A stretch of DNA of 64,000 bases, taken from positions 1-64,000 of the forward strand of contig JAGOPD010000008.1 of NCBI GenBank assembly GCA_017992175.1, read 5' to 3'. The stretch is from Candidatus Saccharicenans sp. GTDB lineage: Bacteria; Acidobacteriota; Aminicenantia; Aminicenantales; Saccharicenantaceae. This document shows, in pieces, positions 1 through 8,703 of the stretch; positions within the stretch are counted from its first letter, which is position 1, and the number at the start of each line of letters is the position of its first letter. The position numbers were made by a program, and so were the translations under genes. The notes below the pieces were generated by a model, which worked only from the letters and a program-made list of their open reading frames with translations, did no database searches and was not told the origin of the DNA.

Positions 1-2
1 TT

Positions 3-674
3 GATTATCTGGCCCATATTGTCGGACTTCTATCCGGTGTCTATCTGGCCAGCCGGCAAAAAATTCAAGAGGAGGGGATTGAAGATATGCTGGTGGAGAG
101 GGCCACTAACCTCATTGATAATAAAGAGGATTATGCCGAGGCCAGGAAAATGCTGCTGGCAGTCGTCGAACACAATCCAGAAAGAGTGGAGGCCATCGTG
201 GCTCTGGCCCGGCTGCTTAAGCCATCGGAGGAAAGCCGGCAGTTCTATGAGAAAGCGATTAGAAAGCTTCTGAGGGCCAAACCGGAAGAGTCGGCCCGGC
301 TTTTTGCCGAATACTTTGTCATCTACCGGGAGCCATTTGAGCCAGAAACTCAGGACAGATTAACTTCCTGGTTGAAGAATATCGGAAAAACCAATCTGGC
401 CTGCCGGGCGCTGGAAGTTCTGGTTGACCGGCCGGAGACGCCGGCTGAATGGAAGGAAAAATTTTTGGTGCAGGTGGCCATGATGCTGGAAAAACTGGAA
501 CTGTATGAGGCGGCGCTTAACCGTTATCAACAACTGGTGCAGAGTTTCCCGGATTTTTCGCCCAAAGACTTTGTTTTAAGAAAGATGGAGGTGCTAAAAA
601 AGTTGAGTGAGGGACAAGGAGGGGCAGCGGAAGGAGCAGATAAAGAACCAGGTTTTAATCTTTTGCAAACCTGA
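3..674 (+). CDS. Rhomboid-family intramembrane protease, C-terminal part with long cytoplasmic tail (5' truncated)
   Basis: The frame is open to the window edge, so the start is missing. The first visible residues (DYLAHIVGLLSGVYLAS) match the last membrane helix of rhomboid proteases, where the catalytic His is followed by a GxxxG-like packing motif (AHxxGLxxG). Rhomboids cleave membrane proteins inside the bilayer with a Ser-His dyad; the Ser helix would lie upstream. After about 25 residues the chain becomes a soluble, helical, TPR-like region of about 190 residues (aligned A/L/Y positions such as ALNRYQQLVQSFPDF) with a short Gly/Ala-rich end. The tail would face the cytoplasm. An internal ATG at 87 could be called as a start but would discard the membrane helix. 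Confidence is good that this is a C-terminal fragment of a larger gene, moderate for rhomboid, since only one helix is visible. Confidence 0.6.
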   Translation, partial: DYLAHIVGLLSGVYLASRQKIQEEGIEDMLVERATNLIDNKEDYAEARKMLLAVVEHNPERVEAIVALARLLKPSEESRQFYEKAIRKLLRAKPEESARLFAEYFVIYREPFEPETQDRLTSWLKNIGKTNLACRALEVLVDRPETPAEWKEKFLVQVAMMLEKLELYEAALNRYQQLVQSFPDFSPKDFVLRKMEVLKKLSEGQGGAAEGADKEPGFNLLQT

Positions 675-770
675 GTGAATATCCTTATGATGGTCTGGTT
701 AGGCTTGAAGATTGGCTCTGAAAATTAAGCCTGGCGATTAGAAAAGAAGGCAAGGTGAAAGGAAAGGTCA

Positions 771-2246
771 GTGAAAAAAGTATTAAGCTCTATTATGTTA
801 GTTATGTTACTAACGTTAATCCTGCCGCCACTGCGAGGAGCGGTGGAAATCAGAGATTACAAGGCTTCACTTTTTGGCATCAAATCAAATGGCGCGACAC
901 TTAACACCCGCTCGATTCAAAAAGCCATTGATTTTATTCATGACAGAGGCGGAGGCAGACTGGTCTTTGATGTCGGACGCTACCTGACCGGGACCATTTA
1001 TCTTAAATCCGGGGTGACGATTCATCTGCTGGAAGGGGCAGTCCTCGTGGGCTCGCCAAACCCTTTTGATTATGATACCCAGCATAACTGGACGGCTTTG
1101 ATTTTTGCCTTAGAGCAGGAAAAAGTGGGAATAACGGGCGAGGGTGGGGTCATTGATGGCCAGGGATTTACTGTGGCCAATAATCTGGTTGACCTCATCC
1201 ATAAGGGGCTGGTGGAGGATCCACTGCGCAATGACCGGCCTCGTGAAGGGATCCGGCCGCAGAATATTTATTTCTGGCGATGTGCGGGAGTGAGAATCGA
1301 GGGCCTTACTTTGAAGGATCCGGCCAGCTGGAACCAGCAGTATGATCAGTGCCGGAACGTGACCATTAAAAATCTCATTATTGACAGTAAATCCTACTGG
1401 AATAACGACGGGGTGGATATAGTTGATTGTGACACAGTCGAAGTGGCCAATTTATATATTGATGCGGCTGATGATGGTATCTGTTTGAAGTCGCATGACA
1501 AGAATGCTGTCTGCCAGAATGTCTATATCCACGATAATGTGGTGCGAACCAGTGCCAACGGGATAAAGTTCGGGACGGCCTCGCTGGGCGGGTTTAAAAA
1601 TATCAGGATTATTAATAATGTAGTCTATGACACTTACCGGTCAGCGATAACCATGGCGGCGGTGGACGGGGGATTCGTTGAAGATGTGTTGGTTGACGGT
1701 CTTAAGTCCATCAATACCGGCAATGTGATTTTTCTAAGGATAGGCGAGCGCTGGCAGCCGGGGAAAAAAGGGAGGATGAAGAATATTTCAATCAGCAATG
1801 TTTATGCCGAGGTGCCCGAGAAGAAGGCTGATGCTGGCTATAATTATGAGGGACCATGGGAACATCAGCCACGAAATATTTCGCCCTCATCGATCGTTGG
1901 ACTGCCCGGAGCTCCGATAGAAGACGTTACCCTGAAGAATATTGAAATTCATCACCCGGGCGGCGGCGATCCAAATTTTGCCCGGATCGGCCTGGATGAA
2001 CTGGATAAAGTGCCGGAGCTACCGGACAGTTACCCTGAATTCTCGATGTTCAGGGAACTCCCGGCCTGGGGCTTTTATCTCAGACATGTCAAAAACCTGA
2101 CGATGGAGAATATCAAACTGGTGGCTGAAAAGAAAGATTACAGACGGGCCATCGTGATGGATGATGTCGAGGGAGCGAGAATTAAGGGGCTTGAGGTCAA
2201 AGAGCCAGGGCCGAAAAAAGACCCCATCTTCAAAAAGGGGACGTGA
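771..2246 (+). CDS. Secreted glycoside hydrolase family 28-like (polygalacturonase-fold) protein
   Basis: A 491-residue protein with an N-terminal signal peptide (about residues 1-24) followed by a pectate-lyase-type right-handed beta-helix. The GTG start at 771 has a purine-rich RBS (AAAGGAAAGG) just upstream. The GH28 signature region is present: NNDGVDI at 211-217 (canonical NTD), then DD at 234-235 in ADDGICLKS. The usual GHG motif is replaced by NGIKFG at 263-268, and the usual RIK is not evident at RSAITM. It therefore probably acts on a pectin-like or other acidic glycan in the periplasm or outside, but substrate and mode may differ from classical polygalacturonase. It stands alone; its stop codon lies inside a 55-bp repeat shared with position 5155. 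Fold assignment is confident; activity is inferred. Confidence 0.8.
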   Translation: MKKVLSSIMLVMLLTLILPPLRGAVEIRDYKASLFGIKSNGATLNTRSIQKAIDFIHDRGGGRLVFDVGRYLTGTIYLKSGVTIHLLEGAVLVGSPNPFDYDTQHNWTALIFALEQEKVGITGEGGVIDGQGFTVANNLVDLIHKGLVEDPLRNDRPREGIRPQNIYFWRCAGVRIEGLTLKDPASWNQQYDQCRNVTIKNLIIDSKSYWNNDGVDIVDCDTVEVANLYIDAADDGICLKSHDKNAVCQNVYIHDNVVRTSANGIKFGTASLGGFKNIRIINNVVYDTYRSAITMAAVDGGFVEDVLVDGLKSINTGNVIFLRIGERWQPGKKGRMKNISISNVYAEVPEKKADAGYNYEGPWEHQPRNISPSSIVGLPGAPIEDVTLKNIEIHHPGGGDPNFARIGLDELDKVPELPDSYPEFSMFRELPAWGFYLRHVKNLTMENIKLVAEKKDYRRAIVMDDVEGARIKGLEVKEPGPKKDPIFKKGT

Positions 2247-2294
2247 TACTCTGTCCCCAAAAAATTAGGAAATATAGATTGTGTCCCCTGTTTT
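2240..2294 (+). repeat. 55-bp dispersed repeat, copy 1 (REP/MITE-like)
   Basis: Nearly identical (two mismatches) and in the same orientation to 5155-5209. It holds two direct TGTCCCC words about 25 bp apart around an A/T-rich core. It fills the whole gap between two convergent genes and supplies the GH28 stop codon (2244-2246) and part of the stop codon of the gene ending at 2293. TGTCCCC-bearing short repeats are often mobilised in trans by REP-associated tyrosine transposases; none is encoded in this window. Confidence 0.8.
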
Positions 2295-3621
2295 AATAAC
2301 TGATGCTGATGGAGGTCCCTCCGCCGCTCCCGAACCTGGGATTAACCACATTGCTGAAAATGGAGCCAAAGGAGTAACTCAAGCCGACCGAAAAATAGTA
2401 GCTATAGGAGGTGGCCAGCTGCTTTCTCATCAAGAGGACATCCTCCCACGAGGCCCCAGCTTTGGCGATGGAAATCAGGTCATGGAGACGTGAATAGCCG
2501 CCATAGAGGTTGACTGAAAAGCCGCGAAAGAGCCTGATCGACAGGTCATTGTTAAACTCAATTCTGTATTTACTGAAATCATGAAAGTAATTAGAACCGG
2601 CTAAGGAAGTGCTGATTGTCCCCCATTTTTTCTTTAATTCGAGTGTAGCCGATAAGTTTCCTTTGACCAGTAACTGTTTGGTCCGGTCAAAAATTGTTTC
2701 TTCACGATAAAAGGATGGCCCGAGGTCGAGACTGTAGGTAATCCTTAGCTGGCGCTTGGTGGATTCAGAATAGGGGAAAATATTATACTCGATAGCTGGC
2801 GAGATGCTCCCGGCAAATTTCAGGTTCTCGTAGGTGGAACTGCTTAAGCTGACAAAAGCTCCCAATGACCAGTGTTCACCCAGGCTTTTAGCCACCAGTG
2901 CCCGGAAATTTCCGCCATTAGAAGTGCTGACCAGGTTAGTTCCTTCATAGTCGTAAGAATTCCGGTAATAATTGGCGCTGAGCGACAGCCTGATTTTCCA
3001 CTCCGGTGTTACCCGGTTAGCTGAAAAGTTTCCGAAAAGGCTATCAGAAGAATAGCTCTTTTGCCCGTTTAGAAAACTATTGGCGCTGAGACTGAATACC
3101 CAGAAATTCCAGGGATCAACAACGGCGGTTGGCTTGACTTCCTCGGCCAGTTTGATTTTGAGTCTGGATCCCCCTGGGGTTCTGGCGGCGTAGGGGACCA
3201 GACCCAGTTTTATTGTCCTGATCAGTTCTTGCTTTATCAGGTCAGGCGCTGAGTTCAGAGGGAGAACCAGCCGGGTATGATAATTTTTCCCCATGAATTC
3301 CTTTTCTCCAGTAAATTTTATCTCAAAAAAACTTGAGTCTTCTTTTGTTTCCTCGATAATCTCAATCAGGATGTTAGCTGGCAAAGAATCAGAGGCTACC
3401 TCAGCCAGTTCGATGTCTTTTCGCAGAGCTTCTAAGGGACACCAGGGGGAGTTTACATAAATTATCAGCTTGTCGGCCAGGAATTTTTCCTGTTTCTCCT
3501 GGCCTCGAACCGGCAGGTTAAACAGGCTGAGGTTTATAGATATTAGTAACAAGAACAATAAGAATAAGATCAGGGGCCAGGTTTTTGTTTTTTCCACTAT
3601 TTTTTCTTTCAAGCTTTTCAT
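2293..3621 (-). CDS. Predicted outer-membrane beta-barrel protein, paralogue A (unknown function)
   Basis: A 442-residue protein with a hydrophobic N-terminal signal or anchor (about residues 14-34), a mixed alpha/beta region of about 130 residues, then about 280 residues of alternating polar/aromatic beta strands typical of an outer-membrane barrel. It is clearly homologous to the next gene upstream (3657-5021): shared stretches include WNFWVFSLS/WKFWVFNLS, SLGEHWS, SYSFGSIF and NVVNPRFGS. I do not recognise the N-terminal domain. The two genes are on the same strand 35 bp apart and form a tandem duplicate, likely one transcript. The stop codon overlaps the repeat at 2240-2294. Localisation is inferred; function unknown. 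Confidence 0.7.
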   Translation of the reverse strand: MKSLKEKIVEKTKTWPLILFLLFLLLISINLSLFNLPVRGQEKQEKFLADKLIIYVNSPWCPLEALRKDIELAEVASDSLPANILIEIIEETKEDSSFFEIKFTGEKEFMGKNYHTRLVLPLNSAPDLIKQELIRTIKLGLVPYAARTPGGSRLKIKLAEEVKPTAVVDPWNFWVFSLSANSFLNGQKSYSSDSLFGNFSANRVTPEWKIRLSLSANYYRNSYDYEGTNLVSTSNGGNFRALVAKSLGEHWSLGAFVSLSSSTYENLKFAGSISPAIEYNIFPYSESTKRQLRITYSLDLGPSFYREETIFDRTKQLLVKGNLSATLELKKKWGTISTSLAGSNYFHDFSKYRIEFNNDLSIRLFRGFSVNLYGGYSRLHDLISIAKAGASWEDVLLMRKQLATSYSYYFSVGLSYSFGSIFSNVVNPRFGSGGGTSISISY

Positions 3622-3656
3622 TGGTTATTCTCCGCTTTCTATAAGCTGATTAATCA

Positions 3657-5021
3657 CTAATCAGTGCTAATCATGACCCCGCCGCTGGTCACTGAGCCAA
3701 AGCGTGGATTGACCACATTAGTAAAAATGGAACCAAAGCTGTAGCTAAAGCCGACGGCGACAAAATAATCATAACTGGTAGCCAGCATTTTGCGCTGCAG
3801 AAGCACTTCTTCCCAGGTAGCTCCACCCTTAGGCAGTGACAGCTGATCATGAATCAGGGAAGCTCCGCCAAAGACATAAGCATTTAAACCTTTTATCAGG
3901 TTAAGGGAAACTGTGCTGAAAATCGAAACGTCGTGTTTGCTTAAATCATGAAAATAATGGGAACCTTCCACCGAGGTACTGATGCTGCCCCATTTCTCTC
4001 TCAGGTCAAGAGTGATGGAAAGGGATTCAGATAGCAAGGCTTCTCTCGTCTTGTTGTAAAGGGTTTCTTCAAAATAATTGGCGTAGCTTGGTCCTATCTT
4101 ATATAAAAAACGAAGCTGCTTTCTGGTTGATTGGGAGTAAGGGAAAAGGTCGAATTCAATTGCTGGTGAGATATTAATCTTTAACCGGTAATTGCTGTAA
4201 GTAGAGGAAGAGACCGAATAGAAAAAACCGGCTGACCAGTGCTCACCCAGGCTGGTGACCAGGAGCCCGCTGACACCATAGCTGTGGCTGTTCGATTCAA
4301 GGCTCTGGTCTTCATAAGTGTAATCATCATGATTATAGGAAGCGCTGAGCGAAAGATTAAACTTGATGTCCTTGGTGACTTTGTTGGCCGAAAATGAACC
4401 ATGGACTGATTGGGAAGAATGAGCCTGCTCCCCATTAAAATAACCACTGGTGCTTAGATTAAAAACCCAGAATTTCCATTTATCCACGGCTGGTCCGGCC
4501 GGGGTGGTCGGCTTTTGATATTCAAGGCTGATTTTCCGGCTGATAGGGGTCTGGTTGACATAGGACATCAGCCCGATCTTTAAAACATCAGTTAAACCTG
4601 ATCTGATTTCCTCTTCAGAATCTGTCTTATGTGAAAAATATTTAAGCAGGTCGTCCTGTCCCTGGAATCCATTCTGACCGATAAAGGTTAAGGTGTATTC
4701 CCGGCCTCCGCTGCCAGTACTGAGGGTGGTGATAAGTACATGAACGTCAGCTTCTTTTCGCTCGCGGACATAGTTAACAAACGGGATCTCGGTCTTTATA
4801 TAATCGAGGTCGCAGGAACCACAGTCGATGAAAACCCGGGGAGCAGTTTTCTTTAGCTCTTCAATTGACTGTCCGCCGGCTTGATCACTGGCTTGAGCCA
4901 GGAGCGGAGATTGTCCCTGGATCAACGGCAGACACAACAGGAAAATAAAGCCAGCCAGTCTCCAAAAAGAATGGCCCCAGCGGCCTGACCTGAATTCTCC
5001 TTTTGATTTGACTATCGGCAT
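3657..5021 (-). CDS. Predicted outer-membrane beta-barrel protein, paralogue B (unknown function)
   Basis: A 454-residue protein, first gene of the tandem pair. A basic N-terminus and hydrophobic segment (about 18-42) form a signal peptide. Then comes a periplasmic alpha/beta domain with a CxxC-like pair (DCGSCDLDYI) and a motif resembling a conserved uncharacterised family (EADVHVLITT). The C-terminal ~280 residues look like a barrel with repeated S-x-S-x-S/Y strands. The first domain is better conserved in residue pattern here than in paralogue A, which keeps only one Cys, so this may be the ancestral copy. An RBS (AGGAGAAG) precedes ATG at 5021. An extended -10 promoter lies about 65 bp upstream. 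Function unknown. Confidence 0.7.
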   Translation of the reverse strand: MPIVKSKGEFRSGRWGHSFWRLAGFIFLLCLPLIQGQSPLLAQASDQAGGQSIEELKKTAPRVFIDCGSCDLDYIKTEIPFVNYVRERKEADVHVLITTLSTGSGGREYTLTFIGQNGFQGQDDLLKYFSHKTDSEEEIRSGLTDVLKIGLMSYVNQTPISRKISLEYQKPTTPAGPAVDKWKFWVFNLSTSGYFNGEQAHSSQSVHGSFSANKVTKDIKFNLSLSASYNHDDYTYEDQSLESNSHSYGVSGLLVTSLGEHWSAGFFYSVSSSTYSNYRLKINISPAIEFDLFPYSQSTRKQLRFLYKIGPSYANYFEETLYNKTREALLSESLSITLDLREKWGSISTSVEGSHYFHDLSKHDVSIFSTVSLNLIKGLNAYVFGGASLIHDQLSLPKGGATWEEVLLQRKMLATSYDYFVAVGFSYSFGSIFTNVVNPRFGSVTSGGVMISTD

Positions 5022-5085
5022 CAGCTTCTCCTAAAAAGAGTCGAGTCTTGCTCTGTATTTCCTCTTAATCTCAATAATGTCAACC

Positions 5086-5094
5086 ATTATAACA
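5086..5094 (-). promoter_or_regulatory. Extended -10 promoter (TGTTATAAT) for the tandem barrel genes
   Basis: On the minus strand the sequence reads TGTTATAAT, a consensus -10 with a TGn extension and no good -35. It lies about 65 bp upstream of the ATG at 5021, giving a plausible leader. The rest of the 5022-5386 gap holds repeat copy 2 and the upstream region of the divergent sigma-54 activator gene; no other gene is seen. Confidence 0.4.
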
Positions 5095-5154
5095 GACTCT
5101 ATCACCATATATACGAACTGGTTGGCCAAAACGTTAATAAGAATGTAAAACGGT

Positions 5155-5209
5155 GACGTAACACTCTGTCCCCAAAAAATTAGGAAATATAGATTGTGTC
5201 CCCTGTTTT
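5155..5209 (+). repeat. 55-bp dispersed repeat, copy 2 (REP/MITE-like)
   Basis: Direct copy of 2240-2294 with two mismatches. It is followed by a further TTGTCCCC word and then CTGGGGA (5217-5234), so TGTCCCC/GGGGA words extend past the core. With copy 1 it brackets the two barrel paralogues as direct repeats about 2.9 kb apart. Confidence 0.8.
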
Positions 5210-5386
5210 CCCACTTTGTCCCCGTTTCTGGGGAGGAGATGAGAAAAAGTTGAGGCCATCAATCGTCTAAGTATTGAAATATTGAATGCCTGTTAAAAGG
5301 CTACTGGTCACGCGCTTTACTTATTTTTTCTAATCTAACACTCCACTTACCTTTATTGAATTGCTTTAACGGGTGAAGGTTCAAAG

Positions 5387-6748
5387 ATGTCCCGGCCAGA
5401 AATTATGTCAAAAATCTTTGAGGTCATCATCGAAGCTATTCAGCCTGACTGCTTTGAGCTGGTCGCTTTCGATTACCGGCAACAACCCTTTTTCAGTCAG
5501 TCGAAAGGCCGCCAGCCAGCCGCCGAAGAGCAAGAGATTTCGGAGGTGATCAACCAGGCTTTAAATTCAGGTGAACCGGTCATTTGCCGCCTCGACCACG
5601 GGCAAAATATGCTGATCGCCTGCCACCCTTATTCCTACCACGGTAAATTGTATGGTTATGCTTATCTTGAAAAATCACAACCGGGAAATTCTTTAACTCA
5701 ACAGGACATGGAGATTCTGTCTTCTGCCTTGCCGGCCGTTAGACTGCTCAGTCAGGAGGCCTTCCCGCCCGCCGACACCCAGATTGAGCCCGCCAAAAAC
5801 GAACCACGGTTTCTGGGCATCAGTCAGCCCTACCGCCTGATCCGCGAGCTCATTGATAAAGTCAAAAACGTTGATTCTCCGGTCCTCATCAGTGGTGAAA
5901 GCGGGACAGGTAAAGAGCTGGTGGCCAGACTCATTCATCAGACGGGCCGCCGTCATCGCGGCCAGTTTGTAGCCATCAACTGCAATGCCATTCCGGACAG
6001 CCTTCTCGAGTCAGAGCTTTTTGGCTATGTTCGCGGGTCATTCACCGGTGCTATCCGGGATAAATCTGGCTTAATTGAAGAAGCTAACGGGGGGACATTC
6101 TTTCTGGATGAAATTGGCGATCTGAGCCTGCCTCTTCAGGCCAAACTCCTCAGAGTCCTTCAGGAAAAAGAGATAAGGCGGCTGGGCGAAAACCGTTCCC
6201 GCCGGGTTGACGTCCGTTTCATCAGTGCCACCAATCGTCAGCTTGAGGCTGAGGTCAATGCCGGCCGTTTCCGTCAGGATCTTTATTACCGCCTGAAAAT
6301 AATGTCCATAGATATTCCGCCCCTGCGGCGCCGCCCGGAAGACATCCTGGTCCTCATCAATCATTTCCTCGATCTATATGCGAAGGAAATGAATAAGCCC
6401 CGGGCTTTTTATTCACCTGAAGCCTTAGAGCTTTTGCTCAAATATGATTGGCCGGGGAATGTCCGGGAGCTTCAAAATGAAATTCAGCGAAATCTGATTA
6501 TGGCCAGCGGGGAGAAAGTCATCCGGCCAGACTGGCTGTCGGCCCCAGTTAGAGGGGCTAAAGACAAAATTCTAGCCGACCGCTGGGATTATTCCCAGGC
6601 CAAAGCCGACTTTGAAAAAAAGTTCCTGGGTGAAGCTTTGCGCCATTTTAATTACCACCGGGCCAGGACGGCGGCCGCTATCGGCCTGACCAGGCAGGGG
6701 CTTTTCCGGCTGCTAAAAAAGCACGGGCTCGATCAGCTGAAGAATTAG
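5387..6748 (+). CDS. Sigma-54-dependent transcriptional activator (GAF-like sensor, AAA+, Fis HTH)
   Basis: A 453-residue bacterial enhancer-binding protein. Residues ~1-135 form a GAF-like input domain, not a phosphoreceiver, so it probably senses a small molecule or partner rather than a kinase. The AAA+ domain (~145-370) has Walker A GESGTGKE, the sigma-54 contact loop as GSFTGA (consensus GAFTGA), Walker B FFLDEIGD and the arginine finger region. The C-terminal Fis-type helix-turn-helix (~405-450) ends with AAAIGLTRQGLFRLLKKHGL. It stands alone, divergent from the barrel genes. It would drive sigma-54 promoters such as those at 27397, 32773 and 47383, though nothing in the sequence proves the pairing. 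The GAF-for-GSF loop change is tolerated in some family members. Confidence 0.92.
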   Translation: MSRPEIMSKIFEVIIEAIQPDCFELVAFDYRQQPFFSQSKGRQPAAEEQEISEVINQALNSGEPVICRLDHGQNMLIACHPYSYHGKLYGYAYLEKSQPGNSLTQQDMEILSSALPAVRLLSQEAFPPADTQIEPAKNEPRFLGISQPYRLIRELIDKVKNVDSPVLISGESGTGKELVARLIHQTGRRHRGQFVAINCNAIPDSLLESELFGYVRGSFTGAIRDKSGLIEEANGGTFFLDEIGDLSLPLQAKLLRVLQEKEIRRLGENRSRRVDVRFISATNRQLEAEVNAGRFRQDLYYRLKIMSIDIPPLRRRPEDILVLINHFLDLYAKEMNKPRAFYSPEALELLLKYDWPGNVRELQNEIQRNLIMASGEKVIRPDWLSAPVRGAKDKILADRWDYSQAKADFEKKFLGEALRHFNYHRARTAAAIGLTRQGLFRLLKKHGLDQLKN

Positions 6749-6796
6749 AACGAGTTAAGTTGAACTGGCCAGCCTTTTTTGTTAAATTTCTATCTG

Positions 6797-7123
6797 ATGG
6801 AAGAAAAAGCAAAAACCGGGAAAAAAGAAAAAGTCTTTGAGTTAATTTGCCCTCACTGCGGCGCCAGACTATGGGTGGACTCGGACCTCCAGGCAGTAAT
6901 CCAGTCGCAAAAAGGCGAAAAGAAAAAAGCTTCTTTTGATGATCTGCTGCTCAAGGAAAAGAAAAAATCGGAGGAACTGGGGCAGAAATTTGAGTCAACC
7001 GTTGAACTCCGCAAAAAGAAACTCGAACAGGCCGAGCAGGAGTTTAAAAAAGCCTTAAGCCACTTAGATGATCTCGAAGATGATAAAGATCAAGACGGCC
7101 AGGAAGGGAAAGAGAAGAATTGA
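6797..7123 (+). CDS. Small zinc-ribbon/coiled-coil protein of unknown function
   Basis: A 108-residue cytoplasmic protein using ATG at 6797; a TTG at 6779 would add six residues without a better RBS. Near the N-terminus is one CPHCGA knuckle followed by ARLWVDSDL, like the MJ0042/zinc-ribbon family that often sits on helical proteins. The rest is a highly charged Lys/Glu-rich coiled coil. Only one Cys pair is present, so metal binding would need a dimer. It follows the sigma-54 activator gene by 48 bp and may be co-transcribed. Function unknown. Confidence 0.6.
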   Translation: MEEKAKTGKKEKVFELICPHCGARLWVDSDLQAVIQSQKGEKKKASFDDLLLKEKKKSEELGQKFESTVELRKKKLEQAEQEFKKALSHLDDLEDDKDQDGQEGKEKN

Positions 7124-7167
7124 TTTTTTGATCTCTCCCCGGTCTCAAGTTTTTAGTTCTAAAAAGC

Positions 7168-8613
7168 TCAGCTTCCAGCCTGGGTTTCGTCTTCCCGCTT
7201 TTTTCTGGCCATGGTTATTCCGGTCAGGCCGAAAATAGCCAGAATGACCATCGACAGATAATTGGAGAAGGCCCAGGGCAAATAAGACAGGACGGGAACC
7301 CCTATTGTCCCGGTAATATAAACTCCGGCCATGCTCCAGGGAATCAAGGGAACAATAATCCCGCCGGCTTCATCTATAATCCGTGACAGATTTTTGGCGG
7401 CCAGCCCTTTTTTCTTGTAGGCCTCACCTAAGAGTTCAGCCGGGATGATCATGGCCAGGTAGGAACTACCGGTAATCAGAGCCGACAGGATGGCTGTTCC
7501 AATGGTAGTCAAAACCAGGCTCCAGACCTGACTGGCAAATTTCATTATTTTTTCCAGAATAGCAGCCAGCATTCCGGTCTTTTGCATGATACCGCCAAAA
7601 CAAAAAGCGGTAAAAGCCACTAACTGGGTCTCCATCATGCTCATCAAACCGCCCCGTGAAATTAACCGGTCAACCAGGTCCACGCCAGTCTTAGCGGCAT
7701 AACCGGAATTCATAGCCTGAGCCACGCTGACTAAGGAGGTCTTTTGAAAGATAATGGCCAGGACGGTGGCCACTAACGAAGAGACCATCATGCCTGGAAT
7801 AGTTGGTTTTTTGGCAAAGGCATAATAAAAAACAATAAGGATAGGCAAAAGCAACAGAAAATTAAAATTAAAGTTTTTTTCTAAGGTCGAAGAGATTAAC
7901 TGAACATTTTGCTGATTGAATTCCCGGTCGCCATACTGCAGTCCCATAAAAAAATAAATAACCAGGCCAATCAGCCAGGCTGGCCCGCCTGACCAGAGCG
8001 TATGTTTAATATGATCAAAAAGATTTGAGCCGGCGGTGACGGAAGCCAGGTTGGGTATATCAGACAGAGGGGATAATTTATCACCAAAATAGGCTCCGGC
8101 CACGATGGCTCCGGCTGCCGGTCCAAGAGGAATCCCCAGGCCAGCGGCAATGCTGATAAAAGCTACGCCCAGCGAGCCGATCGTTCCCCAGGATGTCCCG
8201 CAAGCTAAGGAGGTTATGGAACAAACCAGGCAGGCGGCGACCAGAAAATATTTAGGCGAAATGAGTTTAAGCCCGTAATAAATAATCATTGGTATTGTTC
8301 CGCTGGCCATCCAGGTAGCCACCAGGACACCAACCGCTAGCATAATCAGAATAGCTGGCAGAGCCTTTCTGATGCTCTCGACGATGCCGGTTTCCATTTC
8401 TTTCCAGGAGAATTTGAGCAGTGCTCCGAGGCAAGCAGTGAGGAAAGCAGCTGCCACTAACAGCACCTGAGCTTTAAGGTGATAAACGCCATAACCAATG
8501 CCGAGAAGCAGGGCCATGGCTATAACCGGAATAAGGGCTAAGCCAAAACCTGGTTTCTTTGTTCCAGGAGGCAGGCTCTGCCCGTTCTTGTTTTCCCGAG
8601 GATTTTCTTCCAT
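7168..8613 (-). CDS. nhaC: Na+/H+ antiporter, NhaC family
   Basis: A 481-residue integral membrane protein with about 11-12 hydrophobic helices. The family hallmark GDKLSPLSD is present around residue 175-185, preceded by CGTSWGTIG, another conserved NhaC segment. These transporters exchange sodium for protons, or malate/lactate in related members. The N-terminus is a short polar cytoplasmic extension. The gene lies 90 bp downstream of iadA on the same strand. An exchanger next to a peptide-degrading enzyme could be a malate/lactate-type or amino-acid-linked exchanger; the sequence alone does not decide. Confidence 0.85.
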   Translation of the reverse strand: MEENPRENKNGQSLPPGTKKPGFGLALIPVIAMALLLGIGYGVYHLKAQVLLVAAAFLTACLGALLKFSWKEMETGIVESIRKALPAILIMLAVGVLVATWMASGTIPMIIYYGLKLISPKYFLVAACLVCSITSLACGTSWGTIGSLGVAFISIAAGLGIPLGPAAGAIVAGAYFGDKLSPLSDIPNLASVTAGSNLFDHIKHTLWSGGPAWLIGLVIYFFMGLQYGDREFNQQNVQLISSTLEKNFNFNFLLLLPILIVFYYAFAKKPTIPGMMVSSLVATVLAIIFQKTSLVSVAQAMNSGYAAKTGVDLVDRLISRGGLMSMMETQLVAFTAFCFGGIMQKTGMLAAILEKIMKFASQVWSLVLTTIGTAILSALITGSSYLAMIIPAELLGEAYKKKGLAAKNLSRIIDEAGGIIVPLIPWSMAGVYITGTIGVPVLSYLPWAFSNYLSMVILAIFGLTGITMARKKREDETQAGS

Positions 8614-8703
8614 GTTTTCCTCATCCAGTTTGAAGTGAAGCCTTTCTTTTTACTGACTTCTGCTCCAGATGTCCATTGATATGTTGATCAGACCAGGCCA
8701 GAA

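Noticed and set aside
2216-5234. Composite transposon carrying the two barrel genes
   Set aside because: No transposase, target-site duplication or long terminal inverted repeats; only short direct repeats flank the pair.
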